Source: Neodontobutis hainanensis | Lineage: Eukaryota; Chordata; Actinopteri; Gobiiformes; Odontobutidae | Length of the DNA stretch: 64,000 nt | NCBI GenBank assembly: GCA_024349245.1 | Contig: JALDNG010001288.1 | Location: 1-64,000 of the forward strand | Direction of reading: 5' to 3' | Shown here: positions 11,406 to 21,760 of the stretch, piece by piece | How the letters are laid out: the number at the start of each line of letters is the position of its first letter | Position numbering within the stretch: the stretch's first letter is position 1 | Translations under genes and position numbers: made by a program | The notes under the pieces: generated by a model | Database searches by the model: none | What the model was told of the DNA's origin: nothing | The model's input: only the letters and a program-made list of their open reading frames with translations

Positions 11406-11706
11406 GACCAGAGGAGTTTGAGGAGAAAGATTTGTCTGATGAAAGTTCAGTTGTGAAGGGGTTGTTAGAGTTCTTAGGACTGGTGGCAGAGTCATATGGA
11501 GGAGGTTTGGTGACAGGACTTGACAGTCCTGTGTTCATCAGGGCGTTTGTTTCAGCCTGTGTGGTCAGATCTGGGTACAGTTGAGCAGCTGTTGTAGAAG
11601 CTGCATGTGTCTGAGCCGCTTGTCTCTGCCTCTGGAGCCCTCCCTTTTCTTCACTGTGGAGATGTGCAGCAGCGAGCAGTGACGTAGGTCTGGTCATCAT
11701 CTTCAC
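11167..11706 (-). pseudogene. ERV gag segment with PPPY late-domain motif, fused to minisatellite
   Basis: The first 100 residues (11706-11406) are unique: a Gln-rich stretch, then KPPPYDSATS, a PPxY motif of the type that recruits NEDD4-family ligases for budding in retroviral Gag, then a Ser/Asn-rich stretch. The frame runs without a stop into the minisatellite, encoding SGLSLPPIPPLVSL-like repeats. This gives either a gag with an expanded proline-rich linker or an accidental fusion. It is part of the ERV at 6477-13412. Confidence 0.62.
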
Positions 11707-11829
11707 TCATGAGTGCCGGACCAACAGGCTGGGTCAGACTCGGAAAACAAGAGGACATCGCATTAGTTATGTTATCAGTTGCTTTATTACCTATGCTTTG
11801 AAATGGCCCCTTTACTGTATCTAAGTGTT

Positions 11830-12054
11830 TTAAATTTCTTTCCCTATTTTCTTTTCTTTCTGTTTCTTTGCTTCAGCTGCTTTTTCCCACATCTCTAAAC
11901 ATTCATAATGTCTTTTAATCTCCTTTATTTGCTTCGGGTTTACTGATTTTTTGGACATAAGTCTCTTTTCTGCATCTTGTATTCTATTGCGTAAAGCAGT
12001 CAAACTACTTTCACTCATTCGTCCATTAAAACCATACAACTTCCATTCATCCAT
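11830..12054 (-). pseudogene. Possible ERV gag/matrix N-terminal ORF
   Basis: A 74-residue Lys/Glu-rich ORF beginning MDEWKLYGFNGRM and predicted to be helical. It lies between the leader and the PPPY-containing gag part, in the same orientation, where a matrix start would be expected. No domain is recognisable with certainty. The gap 11707-11829 contains no clear coding link. Confidence 0.4.
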
Positions 12055-12314
12055 TTTATCACAACTCCTGGCCAGGTTTCTATCATATACATCACATTGA
12101 ATTCACAGAAGTCCTTTGCAGGACTGTTTTACTTGTATTGGATCCCATATTTCAGATTAATTAAATACTTGTCAGTATATAAGGTTCAGACAGATCATAG
12201 AGAAGCTTTAGAAGTACTAAAACCAACACAAACTAACAAAAACTAAACAAAACAACAACACAAGACTAACAAAAACTAAAAACAACTAAAAACAACTAAA
12301 AACAACTAAAAACC

Positions 12315-12725
12315 CTTTCAGAAATTATTATTACTCATTTTATGGCAATCCTGCTCAGTCAATCCTGACTTATGGTAATAACAATAGACCGTTCAGGTCA
12401 GGGCTTCTAGAAAACCCTTTCAGAAATTACTGTCGAATGGCAATCCTGCTCAGTCAATCCAGACTCAAATCAACAATAATAGACCTTCCCAGTCAGGGTT
12501 TCTAATACAGATACAAAACCTTTTAAAATTATTATGTGGCAATCCAGCCATATTAATAATTTTAGGACCATCCGGTCTCGGTTTTCAGATTAGGACAATC
12601 CAGTCCAGACATAAAACAAAAGAAAAACTTTTCACAAAGCCTATTCAGAAATTATTATTACTCATTTTATGGCAATCCTGCTCAGTCAATCCTGACTTAT
12701 GGTAATAATAATAGACCATTCCTGG
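12315..12725. repeat. Repeated module in ERV leader
   Basis: A module of about 90-110 bases recurs: 'ggcaatcctgctcagtcaat' followed by a 'aatagacc...gtc' block, at about 12343, 12440 and 12671, with a degenerate copy near 12538. It occupies the untranslated leader between the primer-binding site and gag on the minus strand. Repeated leader modules may have structural or packaging roles, but nothing here proves it. Confidence 0.6.
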
Positions 12726-12973
12726 TCTAGGCTTTGTTACAGTCAAAAAATCACCTTTAGACACTGTTACAAAATGTTTTCTCTTAATTTATAAATTTGT
12801 AATAATTTTACCGCTTTGGAGGTTATTTGAGTACGTTGGATCGAGAGATGACGATTGGAGGGTCGGCATCGGACAATCCTCCCGTCCAGAAGAAAATTTG
12901 GGGAAGAGGAGACCTCTTGGAACGGTCTGGTTGATCACACCCTTGTCCTTCAGCCGGGTCCAGCCGTCAATCT

Positions 12974-12994
12974 TCGATCCCACTTCTGACACCA
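12974..12994 (-). promoter_or_regulatory. ERV primer-binding site, tRNA-Leu type
   Basis: The minus strand reads TGGTGTCAGAAGTGGGATCG immediately inside the 5' LTR. It complements the 3' end of vertebrate tRNA-Leu (ending ...CTGACACCA) with about one mismatch. It fixes the ERV orientation and marks the LTR boundary at about 12996. Confidence 0.72.
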
Positions 12995-12995
12995 A

Positions 12996-13412
12996 AAAAA
13001 AAAATTAAATGTATTATTGTGGAATAAGTTTGAGAGAAAACAACAGATGTCTTTTGGTGATTTATTTAAGGAAAAAGGAAAAAAGAATTCAGAGACATCT
13101 TTTGCAAAAGGAGGAATGGAAAATACAAATCTGTCTGTGTACAGAGTTGCATGAACAGTCCCAATGTTAACTAGGCGGGCTTAGAATTTATACTGAAATC
13201 ACAGCAGATAAGAAAATGAAACACTGGCTCTCAGAGAGTGAGCCGTCTGACATGAATCAGCATTTTACTGGTTTTCTCAGAAAACAGAGTTGTCTCTGTA
13301 TAAGACAATTGTATCAGTTTTAAAACAGTAGCAAAGGTGGTGCACATATCATTCTGCTGCGGTCAAGGACAGCACAGAGCATGTGAAAGAGGAAAATATA
13401 ATTTTCCCATTA
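12996..13412 (-). mobile_element. ERV 5' LTR (left arm)
   Basis: The minus strand begins TAATGGGAAAAT (the terminal TG seen at 22341 is missing) and runs to the T-rich end next to the primer-binding site. It matches the 3' LTR at 22341-22710 along most of its length, including CTCTGTGCTGTCCTTGACCG and an AATAAA signal (TTAAATAAATCACC). The right copy lacks about 50 internal bases present here. The outer end abuts minisatellite directly at 13413, with no target-site flank. Confidence 0.78.
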
Positions 13413-15052
13413 GAGAGACCAGAGGAGGCAGGCCAAAGAGAGACCAGAGAAGGCAGAGGCCACAGAGAGACCAGAGGAGGCAGAGGAGGCAGAGCACACA
13501 GACAGACCAGAGGAGGGAGAGGCCACAGAGAGACCAGAGGAGGCAGAGGAGACAGAGAGACCAGAGGAGGCAGAGGCCACAGAGAGACCAGAGGAGGCAG
13601 AGGCCACAGAAAGACCAGGGAGGCAAGGAGAGTCTAGAGGAGACAGAGGCCACAGAGAGACCAGGAGAGGCAGAAGAGGCAGAGAGACCAGAAAAGGCAG
13701 ATGCCTCAGAGAGACCAGAGGAGCCAGCGGCAGCAGAGAGACCAGAGGAGGCAGAGAGACCAGAGAAGGCAGAGGATACAAAGAGACCAGAAGAGGCAGA
13801 GAGACAGAGAGACCAGAGGAGGCAGTTAGAGCAGAGGAGGCAGAGGAGGCAGAGAGACCAGAGGAGGCAGAGGCCACAGAGTGACTAGAGGAGGCAGAGG
13901 AGACAGAGAGACCAGAGGAGGCAGAGGCCACCGAGAGACGAGAGGAAGCAGAGGAGGCAGAGAGACCAGAGGAGGCAGAGGCCACAGAGAGACCAGTGGA
14001 GGTAGAGAAAGCAGAGGAGGCAGAGAAGGCAAAGAGACCAGTGGAGGCAGAGGAGACAGAGAGACCAGAGGATTGCAGAGGTCACAGAGAGACCAGTGGA
14101 GGTAGAGAAAGCAGAGGAGGCAGAGAAGGCAGAGAGACCAGTGGAGGTAGAGGAGACAGAGAGACCAGAGGCGGCAATGGGGCAGAGAGGCCAGAGCAGG
14201 CAGAGGCCACCGAGAGTTCAGAGGAGGAAGAGAGACAGAGAGACCAGAGGCCACAGAGAGATCCAGAGAAGACAGAGGTCACAGAGAGACCAGAGGAGGA
14301 AGAGGACACAGAGAGACCAGATGAGGTAGAGGCAACAGAGAGACCAGGAGGCAGAGAAGGCAGAGAGTCTAGAAGAGACAGAGGCATAGAGAGACGAGAG
14401 GAGGCAGAGGCAAAAGAGAGACCAGAGGAGATAGAGGAGACAGAGAGAGCAGAGGAGCCAGAGGCGACAGAGAGAGCAGAGGAAGCAGAGGAGACAGAGA
14501 TACCAGAGGAGGCAGAAGCCACAGAGAGACCAGAGGAGGCAGAGAAACAAGAGAAGGCAGAGGCCACAAAGTGATCAGAGGAGGCAGAGGCCACAGAGAG
14601 ACCAGAGGAGGCAGAGGCCACAGAGAGACCAGAGGAGGCAGAGAGACTAGTGGAGGTAGAGGAGGCAGAGAGACCAGAGGAGGCAAAGGCCACAGAGTGA
14701 CCAGAGGAGGCACAGAGTCCAGTGAAGGCAAAGGCCACAGAGAGACCAGAGGAGGCAGAGGAGGCCGAGAGACCACAAAAGGCAGATGCTATAGAGAGAC
14801 CAGAGGAGGCAGATACGACAGAGAGAGCAGAGGAGGCAGAGAGACAGAGAGACCAGAGTAGGCAGAGAGACCAGAGGAGGCAGGGGAGGCAGAGAGAGCA
14901 GAGGAGGAAGTGTCCAGAGAGAGAGTAGAGGAGGCAGAGGAGACAGAGAGACCAGAGGAGGCAGAGGCAAGAGAGAGACCAGTGGAAGCAGAGAGACAAG
15001 AGGAGGCAGAAGAGGCAGAGAGACCAGAGGAGGCAGAGGCCAAAGAGAGACC
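13413..15052. repeat. Purine-rich 9-bp-word minisatellite, left core array
   Basis: Same 9-bp vocabulary as 10175-11405. It includes the recurrent variant GAGTGACTA and the higher-order block 'gattgcagaggtcacagaga' near 14070. The inverted match is 16606-18036; the ORFs 14910-15227 (+) and 16433-16750 (-) are identical in translation, which shows how closely the two sides pair. Many long ORFs here are repeat artefacts. Confidence 0.93.
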
Positions 15053-16605
15053 AGTCTGTACTACTGCACCTCTACAGTCTGTTCTAAAATCATGTCTACA
15101 GTCTTTTCTAATACTCATATACAGTCTGTTCTATTTCTCGTGTACATTCTGTAGTAATGCACCTTTAAAGTCAATTCTTCTGCAGCATCATCAGTCTGTT
15201 CTACTGCAAGTCTACAGTCTGTTCTAATAATTGTCTACAGTCCGTTCTACTGCACGTCTACAGTCCTTTCTAATAATTGTCGACAGTCTACTACTGCAAC
15301 TCTACAGTCTCTTCTACTGCACATCTACAGTCTGTTCTAATGTTTGTCTACAGTCTGAACAACTGCACCTCTACAGTCTGTTCTAAAGCATGTCTAGAGT
15401 ATTTTCTAATACTGCACATATGTCAGTCTGTTCTAATGCTAGTCTATAGTTCTGAACTACTGCACAGTCAACAGTCTGTTCTAAAGCATGTCTAGAGTGT
15501 TTTCTAATACTCATATACAGTCTGTTCTAATGGACGTTTATAGCCTGTTCTAATGCTCGTCTATAGTCAGTTCTAAAGCCAATCTAGAGTCTGTACTACT
15601 GCTGCTCTGAAGTCTGCTCAACTGCACGTCTACTGTCTGTTCACCTGCACCTCTACAGTCTGTTCTAATGCCAGTTTACAGTCTGTACTACTGCTCTACT
15701 ACAGTCTCGTCCACTGCACGTACAGTCTGTTTTACTGCACATCTACAGTCTGTTCTAATGTACATTTACTGTCTGTTCTAATGCAAGCCTACAGTCTGTA
15801 CTACTGCTCATCTACAGTCTGTTCTACTGCACGTCTACAGTCTGTTCTAATGCACATCTACAGTCTGTTCAAATGTAAGTCTACAGTCTGTACTACTGGT
15901 CATCTACTGTCTGTTCTACTGCACCTCTACAGTCTGTTCTACTACACGTGTACAGTCTCTACTACTGCACTTCTAAAGTCTGTTCTAATGCAAATCTATA
16001 GTCTGTTTTACTGCTCATCTACGGTCTGTTCTACTGCAGGTCTACAGACTGTAGACTTGCATTAGAACAGACTGACAGATGTGCAGAAGAATAGACTGTA
16101 GAGATGTACTAGTACAGACTGTAGACCTGCGCATTAGAACAGACTGTATATGAGTATTAGAAAACAGACTCTAGACATTGCTTTAGAACAGACTGTTGAG
16201 GTGCAGTAGTTCAGACTATAGACTAGCATTAGAACAGACTATATATGAGTATTAGAAAATACTGTAGAAATGCAGAACAGACTGTAGACGAGCAGTTGTA
16301 CAGACTGTAGACAAACATTAGAACAGACTGTAGATGTGCAGTTAGAACAGACTGTAGAGTGCAGTAGTATAGACTGTCGACAATTATTAGAAAGGACTGT
16401 AGTAGAGCAGTAGTACAGACTGTAAACTGGCATTAGAACAGACTGTAGACTTGCAGTAGAACAGACTGATGATGCTGCAGAAGAATTGACTTTAAAGGTG
16501 CATTACTACAGAATGTACACGAGAAATAGAACAGACTGTATATGAGTATTAGAAAAGACTGTAGACATGATTTTAGAACAGACTGTAGAGGTGCAGTAGT
16601 ACAGA
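15053..16605. repeat. Palindrome core: tandem array of about 24 bp with orientation switch
   Basis: Repeats of 'tctacagtctgttctactgc' with a variable 4-8 base tail. From 15053 to about 16040 the unit is read on the plus strand; from about 16056 to 16605 it is read on the minus strand. The left part is about 990 bases and the right about 550, so unequal change after duplication is likely. Short ORFs rich in YSLF and STV are by-products of the unit. Confidence 0.9.
16040..16056. repeat. Symmetry point of the palindrome
   Basis: GTCTACAGACTGTAGAC is a perfect inverted repeat of two 8-base arms around one central A (16048). The array unit changes strand exactly here, with no unique spacer, so the large hairpin has essentially no loop. 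Confidence 0.82.
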
Positions 16606-18036
16606 CTGGTCTCTCTTTGGCCTCTGCCTCCTCTGGTCTCTCTGCCTCTTCTGCCTCCTCTTGTCTCTCTGCTTCCACTGGTCTCTCTCTTGCCTCTGCC
16701 TCCTCTGGTCTCTCTGTCTCCTCTGCCTCCTCTACTCTCTCTCTGGACACTTCCTCCTCTGCTCTCTCTGCCTCCCCTGCCTCCTCTGGTCTCTCTGCCT
16801 ACTCTGGTCTCTCTGTCTCTCTGCCTCCTCTGCTCTCTCTGTCGTATCTGCCTCCTCTGGTCTCTCTATAGCATCTGCCTTTTGTGGTCTCTCGGCCTCC
16901 TCTGCCTCCTCTGGTCTCTCTGTGGCCTTTGCCTTCACTGGACTCTGTGCCTCCTCTGGTCACTCTGTGGCCTTTGCCTCCTCTGGTCTCTCTGCCTCCT
17001 CTCCACTAGTCTCTCTGCCTCCTCTGGTCTCTCTGTGGCCTCTGCCTCCTCTGGTCTCTCTGTGGCCTCTGCCTCCTCTGATCACTTTGTGGCCTCTGCC
17101 TTCTCTTGTTTCTCTGCCTCCTCTGGTCTCTCTGTGGTCTGCCTCCTCTGGTATCTCTGTCTCCTCTGCTTCCTCTGCTCTCTCTGTCGCCTCTGGCTCC
17201 TCTGCTCTCTCTGTCTCCTCTATCTCCTCTGGTCTCTCTTTTGCCTCTGCCTCCTCTCGTCTCTCTATGCCTCTGTCTCTTCTAGACTCTCTGCCTTCTC
17301 TGCCTCCTGGTCTCTCTGTTGCCTCTACCTCATCTGGTCTCTCTGTGTCCTCTTCCTCCTCTGGTCTCTCTGTGACCTCTGTCTTCTCTGGATCTCTCTG
17401 TGGCCTCTGGTCTCTCTGTCTCTCTTCCTCCTCTGAACTCTCGGTGGCCTCTGCCTGCTCTGGCCTCTCTGCCCCATTGCCGCCTCTGGTCTCTCTGTCT
17501 CCTCTACCTCCACTGGTCTCTCTGCCTTCTCTGCCTCCTCTGCTTTCTCTACCTCCACTGGTCTCTCTGTGACCTCTGCAATCCTCTGGTCTCTCTGTCT
17601 CCTCTGCCTCCACTGGTCTCTTTGCCTTCTCTGCCTCCTCTGCTTTCTCTACCTCCACTGGTCTCTCTGTGGCCTCTGCCTCCTCTGGTCTCTCTGCCTC
17701 CTCTGCTTCCTCTCGTCTCTCGGTGGCCTCTGCCTCCTCTGGTCTCTCTGTCTCCTCTGCCTCCTCTAGTCACTCTGTGGCCTCTGCCTCCTCTGGTCTC
17801 TCTGCCTCCTCTGCCTCCTCTGCTCTAACTGCCTCCTCTGGTCTCTCTGTCTCTCTGCCTCTTCTGGTCTCTTTGTATCCTCTGCCTTCTCTGGTCTCTC
17901 TGCCTCCTCTGGTCTCTCTGCTGCCGCTGGCTCCTCTGGTCTCTCTGAGGCATCTGCCTTTTCTGGTCTCTCTGCCTCTTCTGCCTCTCCTGGTCTCTCT
18001 GTGGCCTCTGTCTCCTCTAGACTCTCCTTGCCTCCC
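16606..18036. repeat. Pyrimidine-strand minisatellite, right core array
   Basis: Reverse complement of 13413-15052 with indels of whole words. It ends abruptly at 18036 in 'cttgcctcc', where the left array goes on. Translations are Ser/Leu-rich (SGLSVASAS, LVSLWPLPP) repeat artefacts. Confidence 0.93.
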
Positions 18037-18824
18037 AATCCACTTAAAACCTGTTCATATCCATCTAAATATAGTATTGAGGAAATACTGAAGTGATTTA
18101 GAAACGCACATCAGAAGCTAAGCTACATTTAGGAAATACCATCCCTTTCGTGCCCCCAAGCGTTACGGGGGCAGGCAAGAAGAGAGACATCTAGTGAAGC
18201 TGCAGAGAAAGCTTTGGATCTATTAGCTTTGAATCAAGAGGTCTGATCCATGGGTAGCTTCTGGTGCGCAAATCGGGGCCTTATTACCCCTGGCTGGGTC
18301 GCCTGGGCGAAGGTGTCTGATGCTGCGAACCGAAAACACCTGATGATGCGCACCAGTGCATCCAGGAGATGTTTCTTAGATCGGTGCTGAATTCGTAGAC
18401 ATACAATTATACTGTATTTTTGGGTTTAATCATTTCCTATGGTAGTGACAAAGAGAATGCCAACCAAGATGACCGACTGCTATAAAACCACGTTACTTGT
18501 CATAAATCAATTTAACCGTGTGTTTTAAATGAAAGCAGCAGGATCATTTGGACAAGCCTCTACCCACAGCATTGCAGTGTATGTTTATTGAAACATTGGA
18601 ATAATAAATTATACTGGCTACTGTCCAGACTAACGAATTCAAATTTCAAAATGTATAACTTTTCATTTAGCATCTGCTCAGGCATTTTTAGGAAAATAAA
18701 ACACATTGTTTAGTGAGAGATCAAAATACAATCACTCTGAAAGACAGTCATTATCATGTGTGGCAGTTCTTCAAGGAATGTTAAGGTTGCTTCCTCTTTT
18801 CCTCTTTTATTTTTGTTCGACCAG
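18037..18824. other. Unique segment between palindrome core and channel exons
   Basis: No gene is recognised. A GC-richer patch at about 18150-18400 looks like a dispersed-repeat fragment I cannot classify. The rest is AT-rich and reads as intron leading to the acceptor at 18821-18824. The missing domain I S1 and N-terminal exons of the channel would be expected here or upstream, and I do not see them. Confidence 0.5.
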
Positions 18825-18961
18825 TTTCTGGATTACTCTTTCTTCAGCTTCTTTGTTATTGAAACCATAATGAATGTGTTGGCTCACGGAGTCTTCCGTC
18901 ATGAACACAGTTATCTACGAAACAAGTGGAACTGTTTCGATGCCTTCATTATTGCTGTTGA
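18825..18961 (+). CDS. Channel exon: domain I S2 to start of S3
   Basis: Acceptor cgaccag, donor gtgagt. Reads FFSFFVIETIMNVLAHGVF (S2 with its acidic residue) and NKWNCFDAFIIAVE (S3 with its aspartate). It is the first recognisable exon of the gene; an S1 exon should precede it. Confidence 0.82.
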
Positions 18962-19064
18962 GTGAGTATCCAACAAATAAACACATATACAACAACACTG
19001 CTTTGTGATCAACCACTTTTGCACTTATGTTATTAATGATATTTTGTTTGTGTTGTCCTTTAAG

Positions 19065-19156
19065 GCTGCTGGGATATGTTTTGAGTGGTTTCCGTATTGA
19101 CGTCTTCTGGTTGTTAGATTTTCTGAGGCCACTGCGCCTGATAAGTAGGATAAAAT
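19065..19156 (+). CDS. Channel exon: domain I S3-S4
   Basis: Acceptor tttaag, donor gtaagt. Reads LLGYVLSGFRIDVFWLLDF and then LRPLRLISRIK. The second half of S4 is typical (LRPLR). The first half, where Cav3 channels carry arginines at every third position, has FWLLDF without basic residues, which suggests altered voltage sensing. Confidence 0.8.
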
Positions 19157-19252
19157 GTAAGTCTTTTTTCCAAACCACACACATAGTAAAAAAAACACTG
19201 AAATAAAATTGAGACAACAAGTTCAAATCAATTATCTAACCTGTTTGAGCAG

Positions 19253-19409
19253 GCCTGCGGAGAACTGTGGAGACCCTCTTAGAAACCCTGCCCATGTTCT
19301 CTAATGTCCTTCTGCTCTTCAACCTGCTCATCATCGTCTTCGGCATTGCAGCAGTGCAGCTGTGGAAGGGACAGCTACGCAACCGCTGCTTTCTCGGAGC
19401 TGATGTAAC
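19253..19409 (+). CDS. Channel exon: domain I S4-S5 linker, S5 and loop start
   Basis: Reads RRTVETLLETLPMFSNVLLL, then S5 (IIVFGIAAVQLWKG) and QLRNRCF. The wording is close to Cav3 domain I, where S5 ends VQLW and RNRCF follows. It is open across its length. The next exon lies 3.7 kb downstream because an element was inserted in this intron. Confidence 0.86.
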
Positions 19410-19493
19410 GTAAGTTTAAAAGTATAGTCTAGGGGCTTTTTCCTCCCTTGAAAGTCCACCATCTCCATCACGTTGCAACTTTCTAAGTAGTTT

Positions 19494-19560
19494 GCCAAAG
19501 ACTTAAGGAATCCTACATAAACTTGATCTGTCACTCAGCAAACCAACATACCTTTATATC
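19494..19560 (+). repeat. 67-bp direct repeat, copy 1 (left flank of intronic insertion)
   Basis: The 67 bases starting gccaaagacttaagg and ending tttatatc are identical to 22720-22786. They bracket the inserted minisatellite/chromovirus/ERV block 19561-22719 in the channel intron. Confidence 0.95.
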
Positions 19561-21040
19561 TCCTCTGGTCTCTCTGTCTCCTCTGCCTCCTCTGGTCTCT
19601 CTGTGGCCTCTCCCTCCTCTGGTCTGTCTGTGTGCTCTGCCTCCTCTGCCTCCTCTGGTCTCTCTGTGGCCTCTGCCTTCTCTGGTCTCTCTTTGGCCGC
19701 TGCCTCCTCTGGTCTCTCTGAGGCATCTGCCTCCTCTGGTCTCTCTGAAGCATCTGCCTTTTCTGGTCTCTCTGTCTCCTTTGCCTCTTCTGTTTCTCTC
19801 TTTCTCCTCAAACTCCTCTGGTCTCTCTCTGCCTCCTATACCTCCTCTGGTGTCTCTATGGCCTCTGCCTCCTCTGCTCTCTCTGTGGCCTCTGCCTTCC
19901 CTTGTCTCTCTGACTCCTCTGTCCCCTCTGGTCTCTCTGCCTCCACTGCTCTCTCTATTGCCTCTGCCTCCTCTGGTCTCTTGGTCTCCTCTGCCTCCTC
20001 TAGTCACTCTGTGGCCTCTACCTCCTCTGGTTTCTCTGCCTCCTCTGCCTCCTCTGCTCTAACTGCCTCCTCTGGTCTCTCTTTCTCTGCCTACTCTGGT
20101 CTCTCTATGGCCTCGGCCTCCTCTGGTCTCTCTATGGGCTCTGCCTCCTCTGGTCTCTCTGTCTCCTCTGCCTCCACTGGTCTCTCTGCCTTCTCTGCCT
20201 CCTCTGCTCTCTCTGCCTCCTCTGGTCTGTCTGTGTCCTCTGCCTCCTCTGGTCTCTCTGTGGCCTCTGCCTCCTGTGGCCTCTCTGCCCCGTTGCCTCC
20301 TCTGGTCACTCTGTCTCCTCTGCCTCCACTGGTCTCTCTGCCTTCTCTGCCTCCTCTGCTCTCTCTACCTCCACTGGTCTCTCTGTAACCTCTGCTCTCC
20401 TCTGGTCTCTCTGTAGCCTATGCCTATCCTAGATTCTCTGTGGCCTCTGCCTCCTCTAGTCTCTCTGTGTCTTCTGCCTCCTCGGGTCTCTTTGTCTCCT
20501 CTGCCTCCTCTAGTCACTCTGTGGCCTCTGCCTCCTCTGGTCTCTCTCCCTCCTCTGCCTCCTCTGCTCTAACTGCCTCCTCTGGTCTCTCTGTCTCTCT
20601 GCCTCCTCTGGTCTCTCTGTGGCCTCAGCCTCCTCTGGTCTCTCTGTGGCCTCTGCCTTCTCTGGTCTCTCTCTGGCCGCTGCCTACTCTGGTCTCTCTG
20701 AGGCATCTGCCTTTCTGGTCTCTCTGCCTCCTCTGCCTCCCTGGTCTCTCTGTGGCCTCTGCCTCCTCAAGACTCTCCTTGCCTCCCCTGGTCTTTCTGT
20801 GGCCTCTGCCTCCTCTGGTCTCTCTGCCTCCTCTGCCTCCTCTCGTCTCTCTGTGGCCTCTGCCTCCTCTGGTCTCTCTGTCTCCTCTGCCTCCTCTAGT
20901 CTCTCTGTCGCCTCTGCCTCCTCTGGTCTGTCTGTGTCCTCTGCCTCCTCTCGTCTCTCTGTGGCCTCTACCTCCTCTGGTCTCTCTGTGACCTCTGCAA
21001 TCCTCTAGTCTCTCTGTCTCCTCTGCCTCCTCTAGTCTCC
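19561..21040. repeat. Pyrimidine-strand minisatellite, right inner array
   Basis: Inverted relative of 10175-11405 in 9-bp words, starting directly after the 67-bp flank. Around 19796-19850 it contains a short piece matching the gag/minisatellite junction of the left arm (ctcaaactcctctgg), but the unique gag part is replaced by repeat. The array ends beside the chromodomain remnant. Confidence 0.92.
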
Positions 21041-21059
21041 TCCCCGCCGCCCAGGATGA

Positions 21060-21260
21060 TTGACGATCACCCAGCTTACACGTGCACGGCGGATTATGGA
21101 TGTACGGCGCCGGAGTCGAGGCCTTCAGTTTTTAGTGGATTGGGAGGGTTATGGGCCGGAGGAACGCTGTTGGGTGCCACGGAGAAACATTCTGGATCCA
21201 TCCCTGATCCGAGAATTTTTCTACGCCATCCGGAGAATGGGATAGGCCGCCAGGTGGCGT
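21060..21260 (+). pseudogene. Chromodomain of a Ty3/gypsy chromovirus integrase (C-terminal remnant)
   Basis: Reads RRIMDVRRRSRGLQFLVDWE and then GYGPEERCWVPRRNILDPSL, a chromodomain with its aromatic positions, ending IREFFYAIRRMG. In fish chromoviruses this ends the pol protein just before the polypurine tract and 3' LTR, as here. The rest of pol is absent; minisatellite lies directly upstream. Confidence 0.85.
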
Positions 21261-21275
21261 CCATAGAGGGGGTAC

Positions 21276-21760
21276 TGTCACGGGGATCAGGACTCGGCAC
21301 AGTTGGCCGTGGCCTCGCGCCGGCTCCCGCCCCTACGGATTCGCAGAGAGGAGACAGGTGTGCGGGAGCGCCGGCGAAGCAAGCCCAGCTGAGCCGAGTG
21401 AACAATCAAGAGGAATAAGAAGCACCGCAGCCTGCTCCTCGCCAGATCGTAACATTGGCGACAGTTAGTAATACGTCCTCGCGTTCGTAGAGTTTGGATT
21501 TATGTATGTACTTACCTGTTTCCTTTGTTCACCGCAGATCCTTCCCGTCCTACCTCCAGTCCGGTTCTCGCCCCTCCTCGGTCATCCCTGAGCCTCGCCG
21601 GTCCTTCAGCTCGCCACGCTCCAGCTCAACCCGGTCCGGACCCTGCTACCCCTCGTTATCCCGAAGGAACCGACAGTTATAAGTTGATCATTTAAATAAA
21701 CTTGTTTTTGTGAACTGTACGTGTGTGCCTGCGTTTGGGTTATCCGACCAGAACATAACA
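21276..21760 (+). mobile_element. Chromovirus 3' LTR, right-arm copy
   Basis: TGTCACGGGGATC at the 5' end, CAGAACATAACA at the 3' end, 485 bases, preceded by the polypurine tract agagggggtac (21264-21274). The inverted partner is 9463-9950. Near the 3' end an ATAAAC stretch may serve as polyadenylation signal. Sequence after 21760 is ERV-related and differs from the flank of the left copy. Confidence 0.84.

Larger units (their letters stand above)
6477..13412 (-). mobile_element. Endogenous retrovirus, nested and truncated
   Basis: On the minus strand the order is 5' LTR (13412-12996), primer-binding site (12994-12974), repeat-rich leader, gag N-terminal parts (12054-11406), minisatellite (11405-10175), a chromovirus 3' end (10170-9463), then gag nucleocapsid, protease and reverse transcriptase (9462-6477). 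The hAT element cuts it in the RT connection region, so RNase H, integrase, env and the 3' LTR are missing here. A 3' LTR of the same family lies at 22341-22710 in the right arm. A gammaretrovirus/epsilonretrovirus-like class is suggested by the tRNA-Leu-type PBS, PPPY gag motif and RT style. It is defective in several places. Confidence 0.75.

Noticed and set aside
15277..16433. Small Ser/Tyr/Leu-rich ORFs in the palindrome core
   Set aside because: They follow the unit of about 24 bp and mirror each other on opposite strands; no sign of a gene.
18150..18400. GC-rich patch considered as an rRNA or structured RNA fragment
   Set aside because: A 'ggtctgatccatgggtagct' stretch recalls 28S rRNA, but the surrounding sequence does not continue as rRNA. 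More likely an unclassified dispersed repeat.
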